DNA of 16,472 bases from Spirochaetaceae bacterium (lineage in GTDB: Bacteria; Spirochaetota; Spirochaetia; WRBN01): assembly GCA_020024055.1 (NCBI GenBank), contig JAHHUI010000021.1, positions 1 to 16,472 on the forward strand, read 5' to 3'. A model generated the notes under the pieces. The model did not search any database. It saw only the letters and a list, made by a program, of their open reading frames with translations, and was not told where the DNA came from. The position numbers and the translations under genes are program-made. Shown piece after piece: positions 1-7,980 of the stretch (its first letter is position 1; every line of letters starts with the position of its first letter).

Positions 1-396
1 GTGTACAGCAGAAAACAGCTGCCTGAAATTATGCAGGAAGCATTGAAAAATAATAACAGCGATCAATTTAAAAGTATCGCAGACAATTATTTTTGGGAAA
101 CTATTTTTACAGACTGGCAGCTGCGCAAAACATCTATTTGGCTCAGCAATATTTACATTGGCACATCAGACGAAGAACAGCCTATTCCCCTGATGCAGGA
201 CATGCTGTATTGGATAAAAGACGGCCTGACCATCAATGAAAAACAAGGCGAAGTAGACGGCTATCGTTTTAATAATTTATATATGACCACCACCATGACC
301 ACATTAGAACAGCAGCCCTCTTTCAGTATAGATTTTGGGTTCCGGCATCTTCCCTTTGTGCTGAAAATGCTGGAAACCCATTTAAAAAATTTATAA
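1..396 (+). CDS. Small protein of unknown function, possibly 5'-truncated
   Basis: I do not recognise this 131-residue product. The frame is open from the first base of the window and begins with a GTG there, so the real start may lie upstream and no ribosome binding site can be judged. The protein looks soluble, with no signal peptide, membrane segment or cysteine motif. It is mixed in charge and rich in aromatic residues (several Trp, Phe and Tyr), with a run of Thr and Met near residues 94-100 and an amphipathic-looking C-terminus. It ends at a TAA whose last six bases (TTATAA, 391-396) are also the end of hydG on the other strand, so the two genes converge with no room for a terminator. 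Codon use resembles its neighbours. It is probably a real gene because the frame is intact and abuts hydG so precisely, but its function is open. Confidence 0.6.
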   Translation: MYSRKQLPEIMQEALKNNNSDQFKSIADNYFWETIFTDWQLRKTSIWLSNIYIGTSDEEQPIPLMQDMLYWIKDGLTINEKQGEVDGYRFNNLYMTTTMTTLEQQPSFSIDFGFRHLPFVLKMLETHLKNL

Positions 397-1812
397 ATAC
401 AAATCTCTCTCGCCTTTTTCCAGGCGTGCCAGCTTATCTTTGGTGTCGGCGCGCACCTTCTCATTGGCGATTTTTTCCAATTCTTGCTCATAATACGCAG
501 GGTTATTGGTTTCGGGGCAAAAATCCAGACTGAATTCTTTCAATGTGACCAGGGCATTAGGCTGGCACACCAGCTGAATAAGCCCGCTTTTGGCCAATTC
601 CATGAATCTGTCGCCCGTGCGGCCGCATCGATAGCAGGCTGTGCAAAAGCTGGGCATATATCCCCCCTGCGCCAGGCTGCGCACCACTTCGGCCAGGCTG
701 CGTTCATCCGTGATGGAAAATTGAGCTGTCTTTTCCTTCTCTTCTTTATATACACTATAGCCGCCCACGCCCGTGCAAGAGGCAGCAGACATCTGACTGA
801 CGCCTAAAGTCAAAGCCCGATTGCGCACTTCGATGCTCTCACGCGTGGAGAGAATAATCCCCGCATAAGGCAAAGACAAACGCAGCACAGCCACCACCTG
901 TAAAAATTCATCATCCGTCAAAGCATAGGGAAACATCTCATTATCCACACCAATGGCTTTTTTCACGCGTGGCACGCTCAGCGTATGCGGCCCCACACCT
1001 TGATCTTTTTCCAAAATATGCGCATGGCGCAGCATAGCGATTGTTTCATATCGCCAGTCATCAAGGCCATACAATACCCCAAAGCCCACATCTTCAATGC
1101 CGCCCATCATGGCGCGATGATGGGCGCTAGTGTGATAGTTGAAATTACTCTTTGGCCCCGAGACATGCATGTTCTCATAAGTTTTGCGGCGATAGGATTC
1201 CTGAAAAAGAATATACGTGCCAATTTCGGCATCATGCAGGGCTTTATAACCAGCCACGTCGGTGGCGGCGATATTCACATTGATTCGGCGCAGATTCAGT
1301 GCATTTTCTTCCACGCTGTAAATAGCCCCGATGGCATCCAAAATGTAAGAAAGAGGAATATTCACCGGATCTTCGCCTGCTTCCAGGGCAATGCGTTTAT
1401 GTCCCATATTAATCAATGCACGCGTCTCTTCTTTAATTTCATCCATAGTCAATTTTTTGCGCATCATTTCTTTATTTTTGAAGCTGTAACCGCAATAGCG
1501 ACAATTATTGACACAATGATTGGCGACATACAGCGGGGCAAACATCACCACGCGATTGCCATAAATAGCATGTTTCACTTTTCCGGCTGCTTCCCAGGTG
1601 GCCCTGCGCAATTCCTCATCCTCAATGGCTATCAATGCGGCTGCCTCTTCCAAAGTCAATCCTTTAGCTTCTTCGGCTTTTTTCAAAATAGCCAAAACCT
1701 CATCATGGCTGTCCACGCGTTCACGCCCGGCTTCCAGCAGAGCCATGATCTCCTGCTCATTCTCAATATTGCGCGCAATTTGCGCCCATTCCTCTCTAGC
1801 AGCATCTACCAT
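391..1812 (-). CDS. hydG: [FeFe]-hydrogenase H-cluster maturase HydG (radical SAM tyrosine lyase)
   Basis: HydG cleaves tyrosine with S-adenosylmethionine radical chemistry to supply the CO and cyanide ligands (as an Fe-CO-CN synthon) of the [FeFe]-hydrogenase H-cluster in the cytoplasm. The 473-residue protein has the usual family length. The radical SAM cysteines are C100, C104 and C107 (CX3CX2C, followed by GYS). The second HydG-specific cluster site is C390, C393 and C416, an exact CX2CX22C spacing that separates HydG from its relative ThiH. The region between forms the TIM barrel and BATS domain. The ATG at 1812 overlaps the hydE stop by 7 bp (ATGGTAG), and a strong GGAGG lies four bases upstream inside hydE, so the pair is very likely translationally coupled. 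All catalytic cysteines are present. hydF and a hydrogenase gene must be elsewhere if the pathway works. Confidence 0.96.
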   Translation of the reverse strand: MVDAAREEWAQIARNIENEQEIMALLEAGRERVDSHDEVLAILKKAEEAKGLTLEEAAALIAIEDEELRRATWEAAGKVKHAIYGNRVVMFAPLYVANHCVNNCRYCGYSFKNKEMMRKKLTMDEIKEETRALINMGHKRIALEAGEDPVNIPLSYILDAIGAIYSVEENALNLRRINVNIAATDVAGYKALHDAEIGTYILFQESYRRKTYENMHVSGPKSNFNYHTSAHHRAMMGGIEDVGFGVLYGLDDWRYETIAMLRHAHILEKDQGVGPHTLSVPRVKKAIGVDNEMFPYALTDDEFLQVVAVLRLSLPYAGIILSTRESIEVRNRALTLGVSQMSAASCTGVGGYSVYKEEKEKTAQFSITDERSLAEVVRSLAQGGYMPSFCTACYRCGRTGDRFMELAKSGLIQLVCQPNALVTLKEFSLDFCPETNNPAYYEQELEKIANEKVRADTKDKLARLEKGERDLYL

Positions 1813-2852
1813 ACATCCTCCCCATAATCGCCGCGTGTGCCCGAGACATAGCGGCCAATACTTTCTATTTTATCTGTAACTCTCTTTCTTATATCAGAGA
1901 GTGCTGATCCATCCAGAGGTTTTGGATAAATTTCATACATTTTTCTAAAATTTTCAGGTTCTGCCTTTTGCATGAGCACATTGGCGCCCACTTTCAGGGC
2001 CAAAGTGATATCACCGGCCAAAATATTCAGCGAGCTGGTGGCAGGCACCAGGGCCTTGGGCAAAACAAGACGCGCCAATGCTACTGCCTTCAGGCTTAAA
2101 AAAATATCCCCGGCAGGCACATGCCGCAGAGGCGTGGCCGCATGGGGAATGAAAGGACCAATGCCCGCCATGCGCAGATTCATCTTCTGAAGCAGCAGTA
2201 AGTCATCGGCAATGGCGGCATGCGTCTGCCCTGGCAGGCCAATCATAAATCCTCCGCCGGTCTGAAACCCCGTATCAATGAGACTTTGCGTCGCCTGAAG
2301 GCGTTTTTCCAATGTGGAATCGGGATGCAGAAGATGATAAATCTTAGGATCAGAGGTTTCATGCTTAATCAGATAGCGATCGGCCCCAGCAGCTTTGAAA
2401 GCCAAATAATCTTCTTTGGACCTCTCGCCCAGGCTCAGCGTCACGGCCATATCAGGATAAGTCTGTTTAATCCTTTGCACCAATGCACACACACGCGCCT
2501 GGGTGAAGCTCAAGTCCTCGCCCGACTGTAGCACCACAGTGCGATAGTCAGCCTTATGCGCTGTTTCCACGGCAGAGAGAATCGCATCATCGCTCATGGA
2601 ATAGCGAGGAATATCTTTGTTGCCGGCATTCAGGCCGCAATAGGCACAAAAGCAGCGGCATGCGCTGGAAAATTCTACAATGGCACGCAAATGCACCCCA
2701 TCGCCCACCATATCTTTGCGCTTTTGATCTGCGGCCTCAAAAAGGATTTTGGCATCTTCTTCATCAAGGTCCAGCATTTCAATCAGTTGTTTCTGTGTGG
2801 CCTGGCCTTTGTTAAAAAGCTGATTAATACTTTTTCTCACTGCGGATGTCAT
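1806..2852 (-). CDS. hydE: [FeFe]-hydrogenase H-cluster maturase HydE (radical SAM)
   Basis: HydE is the radical SAM enzyme that acts with HydG and HydF to build the organometallic [2Fe] subcluster of [FeFe]-hydrogenase; it is thought to process the HydG product towards the bridging dithiomethylamine-containing unit. The protein has 348 residues, normal for the family. The cluster motif is C65, C69 and C72 (CX3CX2C, in EFSSACRCFCAYCGLN), and the order of radical SAM barrel then BATS domain fits HydE rather than biotin synthase. An additional Cys67 sits between the first two ligands, which is unusual. There is no cysteine in the C-terminal third, so the optional second cluster seen in some HydE proteins is absent. 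It is the first gene of a two-gene unit with hydG. Only a weak AGG precedes the ATG at 2852, and a promoter just upstream would give an almost leaderless message. Confidence 0.95.
   Translation of the reverse strand: MTSAVRKSINQLFNKGQATQKQLIEMLDLDEEDAKILFEAADQKRKDMVGDGVHLRAIVEFSSACRCFCAYCGLNAGNKDIPRYSMSDDAILSAVETAHKADYRTVVLQSGEDLSFTQARVCALVQRIKQTYPDMAVTLSLGERSKEDYLAFKAAGADRYLIKHETSDPKIYHLLHPDSTLEKRLQATQSLIDTGFQTGGGFMIGLPGQTHAAIADDLLLLQKMNLRMAGIGPFIPHAATPLRHVPAGDIFLSLKAVALARLVLPKALVPATSSLNILAGDITLALKVGANVLMQKAEPENFRKMYEIYPKPLDGSALSDIRKRVTDKIESIGRYVSGTRGDYGEDVW
1817..1821 (-). promoter_or_regulatory. Ribosome binding site of hydG inside the hydE 3' end
   Basis: Read on the minus strand, GGGGAGGA (1823-1816) lies within the last codons of hydE, four bases from its core GGAGG to the hydG ATG at 1812. 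With the ATGGTAG stop/start overlap this fixes the hydG start and suggests coupled translation of the two maturases. Confidence 0.75.
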
Positions 2853-2860
2853 GAAAGCCT

Positions 2861-2889
2861 ATTATAAATAAGTGAAGACTTTTTTTCCA
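2861..2889 (-). promoter_or_regulatory. Predicted sigma70-type promoter of hydEG
   Basis: On the minus strand a perfect TATAAT -10 (2866-2861) follows a 17-bp spacer after TGGAAA (2889-2884, four of six to the -35 consensus). The expected start of transcription is near 2854, only about two bases before the hydE ATG, so the message may be effectively leaderless. This is a consensus match by eye. Confidence 0.45.
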
Positions 2890-2903
2890 GAACTCTTTAA
2901 CTT

Positions 2904-2933
2904 TTGACTGTACTTTGTCATTTATGCTAAGAT
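2904..2933 (+). promoter_or_regulatory. Predicted sigma70-type promoter of recC
   Basis: TTGACT (2904-2909) and TAAGAT (2928-2933) are separated by 18 bp. The -10 would overlap the first ATG of the recC frame (2932) and place transcription start near 2940, next to a second in-frame ATG at 2941. If this promoter is used, translation should begin at 2941 on a leaderless message. A short inverted repeat (TGAC, eight bases, GTCA; 2905-2920) overlaps the -35. Confidence 0.4.
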
Positions 2934-5900
2934 GCACATTATGGCCTATCATCTGATTCGCTCGCCCAGGCTGGAAAACCTGATTGCCCATCACCGCGAC
3001 ATTTTTCTGAAAAAAGATCTCTTTGATGATTCCTTGCTTCTTATTGTGCAGAATCAGCAGACTTCCGACTGGCTGTCACATACGCTTTCACGCGCACAGG
3101 GCATCTTGATGGGCTTTTCCTGTCAATTAACAGAACAGGCTTTTCGTCAGCTGGCCCTGGGCTTTCCTCAAATACGCAAGGCTGTGCAGCTGAATGAGGA
3201 GACAGGCGAAATGGGCCAGCCTTTTCTCTTTGATGATGACTTGCAGCTGCTGATTTATCACACAATACAAAATTCTCTTGATCATCCTCAGCTGGGCTTT
3301 ATTCAAGACTATGCTCGGCGCATGGACACAGGCGATGTGCATGTGCATCTGTGGAATCTCTCGCGCGACATTGCTTCGTGGTTTGCGCAATATGCACGCA
3401 GCTGCCACCCCCTGATGCAGGCATGGCGAGGCAACAGGCATGCGAATGTGCCCCTTGATCAGGAAACAGAAATCTGGCAAAGATTTTTATGGCACAGCAT
3501 TTTCGGCGGCGATGCGCCGGCATACAATTTCCTGGGCGATGCGCTGGATCGCATCATGCTGTCCAAAGAGGCTTATGATGGGCATATCAGGCGCGTGGTG
3601 CTGGTGGGATCGGCTTTTCTGAATGAGGTTTATCTGGGCTTTCTTCATTTCCTGGGCAAAGACATAGACATTTATCATTTCATGCTTCAGCCCATGGCCG
3701 ATGCACACCCCAACCCTAATCTGCCTTTTCTGCTGAATCATAAAGAGATGTTCACCCAGCTGCAGGATTTCTTTTCTGCCTTCCCGGGCACGAAGATTCA
3801 AACTCTGGAGATGGAAAAAACAACTCCAAAGCACACCCTGGGCATATTACAGCACAGTCTGTATTATGGCCAGATTCCCCAAGAAAAAATTAAAATCGAT
3901 CACAGCATACGCCGTATCACATGCAGCGACGAAGAGCGCGAAGTGGAAGTGCTGAAAGACATGCTTCTGCATACCCTGGACGAAGATGAAAACCTGGAGC
4001 TCACCGACATTGCTATCCTGGCGCCCGACATTAATAAATATGCACCTTATATTCAGGCAATTTTCGATCGCGGCGAAGAGGGGCAACAGCTGGCCTATAA
4101 TATTATTGACCTTAATGACAGTGCCGATCCGTCTTTCATTCAGGCCAGCCTGGGCCTGATGAATTTGGCGGGGGGGCGATTTTCCCGCAAAGAAATCTTT
4201 GAATTGCTGGACAATCCGCTGCTGATGCAGCGCTATCGCATCCAGGACGACGATCGCGCCATATGGCTGGATTTCTGTGAAAAAACCCAGATTTTGCTGG
4301 GTAAAGATGCCGATCAGCGCAGAAAAATGGACCTGGGTCATAAAAATATCAATACATTTGATCATGGCTTTTTTCGTTTCACCCTGGGCCAGACTTATGG
4401 AGAAATTGATACAAAACTTGGGCAGACGGTGGCTTCTATGGGCCAGCAGACAGCAGAAAAAATTAGAAATTTCACTCTGATTATACAGCAGCTGTATGAA
4501 GATTTTTACCCCCTAGCAGGAATGAAAAAACCCCTGTATGAATGGTTGGATGTGATAGAAAAACGCCTGACCTATCACCTGAGCGACAAATCGGCCGAAC
4601 TCAAGCCCCTGCGCGTGGCTTTTTCCCATCTGCGCGAAAGCTGTGCCAAGATGAGCGCCTTGCCCTATGGCCAGCAGCCGCTGTCTTATTTCATTGCCAA
4701 GGAAATTATCAGCGACGTGCTGCGCCGGCAAAAAAGAAAAATCGGGCGCTATCTGGCCCATGGCATTGTCTGCTCATCACTGATCCCCCTGCGTGCATTG
4801 CCTTTTAAAATCATTATCATTCTGGGCCTGAACAATGGTGAATTTCCCCAATCAGCTGCCCAGAAAAACCGTGAATATGACCTGATGCAGAGTACAGGCA
4901 TCAAGGCCATGACAAAAATTAATGCGCAAAAGCAATATTTAGACCGCTATGCTTTTTTGGAAACGATTTTCTCCGCCAGAGAACAATTATGGCTGTTCCA
5001 TCAGGACAGAGACTCGATCACAGGCGAGAAACTTTCTCCTTCCAGTTCATTGGCAGATCTAGAATTATATCTGCAAAGCGTTTTGTGCCATGCGCAAGAC
5101 TTGGCCCATCATCAAATCTCTTTTCCCAAAAGCCCCTTTTCTCCCGATTTATTCCGCAGCACATATCCATGGAAAAGCTTTGATACATATCATTTATCCT
5201 TGGCCAAAGTACGCCACAGCGGCCAAATTCAAATTCAGCAGGAAAAACTACCATGGTCTATGTCCGAAGAAACACAAGAAGACCCCCCAGCGGCGATATG
5301 GCACAGCACCTGGCAGGACAATATCCAGGTACATCAGCTACAGCGATTTGCCCAAAGCCCCATCATCTATTTTTTTGACAAAGTCCTGGGCGTGGATCAC
5401 AGCATGCTTTCCCAATCAGATGCCGCCGAACAGCAAGATGAACACTATGAACTGACTTCATTAGAACAATATACCTTATATGAAAAGCTGATTACCCAGA
5501 CGATAGAAATGGGAAAAGATTTCTCATGGCATCGCTTTATTAATGATGATCGCAGCAGGCGCCTGAAAGAGGGCAATATCAGCCATGCCCTGCTCTCGCG
5601 CCAGGCCTATATTCGTCTGGAAGAATATGCCGACTGGATAAGCGAATCTCTGGGCCATTTGCCCTTGGGCCAGATGAGCACGCCATGTATTTTTCATGAT
5701 AAGCAGAAAGGAATGAATATTCTGCTGCCTGCCCAATATCACATACAGGGAAAAAGTGGCATCATTTATGGCCAATGCCCACTGCTGTTCACAGACCATA
5801 CGCAAAAAACTATACATTATATACACCTGAATGCCCGCAGCGATGAACAAAAACAAGATGAGATGAGAAAATACAGTACTCTGGCTCAGGACTATCTTTA

Positions 5901-6228
5901 TTTTCTTCTGTGCCGCCTTGCTCAAAGTGAATATGATTTTCATGCGCATGTATTCTGCCTGAAAGACAAAGAATATCTGAGCGTGCAATTTGCCCCAGTG
6001 GAAATAGAGGAAGCACAAAATATGATTGACAATTTGAGCAAATGCTTTTTGTTAAGCAAAGCAGAAGCACCCTATTTCAGCATTTATCAGACAAATGAGC
6101 CCCTGAAAGAAGAAAAAGAACTTATTAAACTCAATTCCATTAAAAAACGCTTGCTTTTCAGGCATGAAAAAGAACTTTTGCGCTCTTTTTATTCTCGATG
6201 CAATAATTTTACCTTTAAGAAGCTATAA
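2932..6228 (+). CDS. recC: Exodeoxyribonuclease V gamma subunit (RecC-like)
   Basis: RecC is the non-catalytic scaffold of the RecBCD helicase-nuclease, which processes double-strand breaks, splits the DNA strands between RecB and RecD, and recognises Chi. The 1098 residues match the usual RecC size (about 1120 in E. coli). Recognisable blocks follow the family order: the N-terminal LLIVQNQQTSDWL segment, VGSAFLNEVYLGFLHFLGK (about residue 225), DEEREVEVL with a following LTDIAILAPDINKYAPYIQA block (about residues 330-380), and IILGLNNGEFPQ (about residue 630), the family's LGMNDG-type sequence. No Walker A is expected or seen. The start is ambiguous: ATG 2932 gives the longest protein, while ATG 2941 fits the promoter better. 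Neither has a convincing ribosome binding site. recB and recD, which usually adjoin recC, are not within this window on either side. Assignment is confident from motif order; activity in this host depends on partners elsewhere. Confidence 0.92.
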   Translation: MHIMAYHLIRSPRLENLIAHHRDIFLKKDLFDDSLLLIVQNQQTSDWLSHTLSRAQGILMGFSCQLTEQAFRQLALGFPQIRKAVQLNEETGEMGQPFLFDDDLQLLIYHTIQNSLDHPQLGFIQDYARRMDTGDVHVHLWNLSRDIASWFAQYARSCHPLMQAWRGNRHANVPLDQETEIWQRFLWHSIFGGDAPAYNFLGDALDRIMLSKEAYDGHIRRVVLVGSAFLNEVYLGFLHFLGKDIDIYHFMLQPMADAHPNPNLPFLLNHKEMFTQLQDFFSAFPGTKIQTLEMEKTTPKHTLGILQHSLYYGQIPQEKIKIDHSIRRITCSDEEREVEVLKDMLLHTLDEDENLELTDIAILAPDINKYAPYIQAIFDRGEEGQQLAYNIIDLNDSADPSFIQASLGLMNLAGGRFSRKEIFELLDNPLLMQRYRIQDDDRAIWLDFCEKTQILLGKDADQRRKMDLGHKNINTFDHGFFRFTLGQTYGEIDTKLGQTVASMGQQTAEKIRNFTLIIQQLYEDFYPLAGMKKPLYEWLDVIEKRLTYHLSDKSAELKPLRVAFSHLRESCAKMSALPYGQQPLSYFIAKEIISDVLRRQKRKIGRYLAHGIVCSSLIPLRALPFKIIIILGLNNGEFPQSAAQKNREYDLMQSTGIKAMTKINAQKQYLDRYAFLETIFSAREQLWLFHQDRDSITGEKLSPSSSLADLELYLQSVLCHAQDLAHHQISFPKSPFSPDLFRSTYPWKSFDTYHLSLAKVRHSGQIQIQQEKLPWSMSEETQEDPPAAIWHSTWQDNIQVHQLQRFAQSPIIYFFDKVLGVDHSMLSQSDAAEQQDEHYELTSLEQYTLYEKLITQTIEMGKDFSWHRFINDDRSRRLKEGNISHALLSRQAYIRLEEYADWISESLGHLPLGQMSTPCIFHDKQKGMNILLPAQYHIQGKSGIIYGQCPLLFTDHTQKTIHYIHLNARSDEQKQDEMRKYSTLAQDYLYFLLCRLAQSEYDFHAHVFCLKDKEYLSVQFAPVEIEEAQNMIDNLSKCFLLSKAEAPYFSIYQTNEPLKEEKELIKLNSIKKRLLFRHEKELLRSFYSRCNNFTFKKL

Positions 6229-6379
6229 AAATTAAACACGCGCGCCGAAGTACAATAGGACGAGTATTTTTATTAAAACCGGCCTCGATTTAAGAAATTC
6301 GTTTCGGTAGACGATAGATCTCATCAAGATACTTGAATAAAAGAATGTAAACTAGCTTTAGTACTGTGGAAATAGAAAT
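6229..6379. other. recC/DUF5312 intergenic region, no gene
   Basis: This 151-bp gap has no plausible coding frame and no intrinsic terminator with a U-tract behind recC. A modest imperfect inverted repeat lies at 6278-6308 (ACCG paired with CGGT around an inner CGATTT/AAA-TCG arm), not followed by T residues. The downstream half holds a weak promoter-like pair. Confidence 0.5.
6333..6362 (+). promoter_or_regulatory. Weak predicted promoter of the DUF5312-like gene
   Basis: TTGAAT (6333-6338) and TTTAGT (6357-6362) are 18 bp apart, each four of six to consensus. Start of transcription would fall near 6369, giving a leader of only about ten bases before the ATG at 6380. The -10 overlaps a small inverted repeat (ACTA, four bases, TAGT; 6351-6362). 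Read-through from recC is the alternative. Confidence 0.25.
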
Positions 6380-7912
6380 ATGAGTGACAATACTGAGAAA
6401 AAAAAGTCTTTGATAGAACACATCTTTGATATTTTCTCCGGCGGCGGAAAAAACACCGAAGAAAGACAAAAAAAGCGCATGATGAAGGGTTTGACTGACT
6501 TGCTGAAGCGCAGACAAAAATATTATCAATTCTCCACGCATGAACTTCAGCCTAGTGTTGCCAAATTTTTCTTTGACATTTATCTTGTCATGGGCCCGAT
6601 GAAGCCCTTCACTCAAAATTTATCAAAGTCTGAGCAAATTCGCAGCATTGTCGTGGAACATTATCTTTCTGAAGACATGCGTGAATTCATAGTTGAACTG
6701 AACAGCGACACTATGGTCCATCGTTTCGACTCAGTCGATCTCTCTGAAGTGAAACGTACAATGAAAGAAAAAATTGAAGCGATTCATGCCTCTTTGCAAA
6801 ATCGCAGCATATCCAGCCTGATTAACATTACCTATGCTTATATTTGCTCTTTGGCGGAATTTTCCAGTTTTGATTTCTACTCAGTTCTGAAAAAATTTGA
6901 TCCCGGCCTGCCTGTGGCCAATTTTGAATATAAAATTGAGCCCAAACCTGTTCCTGCCAGCCAGCTGATCGACGACCTGGACGATTTTTTAATGGTTTCT
7001 ATTCCTATACTTTCGGGCATAGACTGGGATGAGATTTTTGATATTTTGAAAGACTATCGCAATACAGAAATTGTGAATCGCCATTCCTGGAAAAAAATGC
7101 TGCAGTCTATCACAGACATGATCTCAACGCAGACATTTGAATCTATTATTAAAGTGATTCGCAATGATCCTAATCTTCAGATTAAGGCCACGATTACAAC
7201 TGTAGACATTGTGGGCCCTTATCTGAAGAAATTGGCACGCAATGCGAAAAATCTAGTGCAGAAAATTGAGCAGAATCAGCGGCGCAAAAATAATGAAAAA
7301 ATCGGGCGTGATCTCTTTGCCGGTGCTGATTATGGCAGTGCTCTGCGTCAATACACAAAACAAAGAAACAAAGAAATATTCGGCGAAAGCATAGAAGGTT
7401 ATGAGGCTACAGAAATGCTCAGCGCCTTGGTTCATTTCGCGAATATTTATGTTGACCGCGATATTAAAAAATTATTAGACCGACTGATTCTGATTGGAAA
7501 ATGGACAAAAAATTCCTATTATAAGGACTTTTCCGATTCTATCCAGGAATTACTGCAAAATCGTGTTGATATTCTAGACTTTGACGGCACATTGACAGAA
7601 GATTCTAATTATGTGGTGCGCCTGAAAAGCCTGGTGCGAGCGCCGAGCAAAGACAAGTCTGCATTGAATAGTCTGGTCTTGGAAATCAATGCCAAGGCTT
7701 TTGGTCTGATTCGCGACGCGAACAAAAATTACACTATTTTGGCGCGTTCTTTGAAGTCTTATATTGACGATTTTAAGAAAAAACCTGCCAGTGAGCTTGT
7801 GACAAACTGGGATGATGTAGGAAAAGATCTTGACCGACCACTGGGTCGATACATGGCTGATTTATATACCAAAGTGTATCAGTTGATTCAAATGATGCAA
7901 CAATATGTATAA
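6380..7912 (+). CDS. DUF5312-like conserved spirochaetal protein of unknown function
   Basis: This 510-residue protein resembles, from memory, the spirochaete-restricted DUF5312 family; no function is established. It begins with a Lys-rich stretch and a Gly-Gly-Gly turn (about residues 24-35), then a basic segment (about 30-55), and is otherwise long, probably alpha-helical and highly charged. It has no signal peptide or clear transmembrane segment, so a cytoplasmic or membrane-peripheral location is likely. The C-terminal half has a Lys/Arg/Asn-rich patch (about 295-310). Residues 400-405 read DFDGTL, identical to HAD phosphatase motif I, but only about 105 residues follow and no other HAD motif is apparent, so I treat it as chance. 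The start is the only upstream ATG, with a poor Shine-Dalgarno (TGGA about ten bases away). It stands alone between recC and htpG and ends at a strong terminator. Confidence 0.85.
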   Translation: MSDNTEKKKSLIEHIFDIFSGGGKNTEERQKKRMMKGLTDLLKRRQKYYQFSTHELQPSVAKFFFDIYLVMGPMKPFTQNLSKSEQIRSIVVEHYLSEDMREFIVELNSDTMVHRFDSVDLSEVKRTMKEKIEAIHASLQNRSISSLINITYAYICSLAEFSSFDFYSVLKKFDPGLPVANFEYKIEPKPVPASQLIDDLDDFLMVSIPILSGIDWDEIFDILKDYRNTEIVNRHSWKKMLQSITDMISTQTFESIIKVIRNDPNLQIKATITTVDIVGPYLKKLARNAKNLVQKIEQNQRRKNNEKIGRDLFAGADYGSALRQYTKQRNKEIFGESIEGYEATEMLSALVHFANIYVDRDIKKLLDRLILIGKWTKNSYYKDFSDSIQELLQNRVDILDFDGTLTEDSNYVVRLKSLVRAPSKDKSALNSLVLEINAKAFGLIRDANKNYTILARSLKSYIDDFKKKPASELVTNWDDVGKDLDRPLGRYMADLYTKVYQLIQMMQQYV

Positions 7913-7917
7913 ATAAA

Positions 7918-7957
7918 CAGGGCTTTTATGCGTAAAGCCCTGCTTTTCTTTCCTTTT
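7918..7957 (+). terminator. Rho-independent terminator after the DUF5312-like gene
   Basis: CAGGGCTTT (7918-7926) pairs perfectly over nine bases with AAAGCCCTG (7934-7942) around a seven-base loop, and is followed by a pyrimidine-rich run with four T clusters (7943-7957). It begins five bases after the stop codon and insulates htpG from the upstream gene. Confidence 0.88.
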
Positions 7958-7964
7958 AAGTCTC

Positions 7965-7980
7965 GAGGATTCATTTCCTC
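7965..7980. repeat. Inverted repeat abutting the htpG -35
   Basis: GAGGA (7965-7969) and TCCTC (7976-7980) are inverted around six bases and end directly at the TTGACT -35 element (7981). This is a candidate regulator site, but a five-base arm is short enough to occur by chance. Confidence 0.3.

Noticed and set aside
985..1827. Long open frame on the plus strand opposite hydG (280 codons)
   Set aside because: It lies entirely antisense to a protein with complete HydG motifs, has no ribosome binding site and no recognisable sequence; it is a by-product of hydG codon use.
6294..6305. GAAA-TTCG-TTTC hairpin as a terminator of recC
   Set aside because: The stem is only four weak base pairs and no T-run follows.
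7577..7594. DFDGTL in the DUF5312-like protein as evidence of a HAD phosphatase
   Set aside because: Only about 105 residues follow it and I see no HAD motifs II-IV; a six-residue match alone is not enough.
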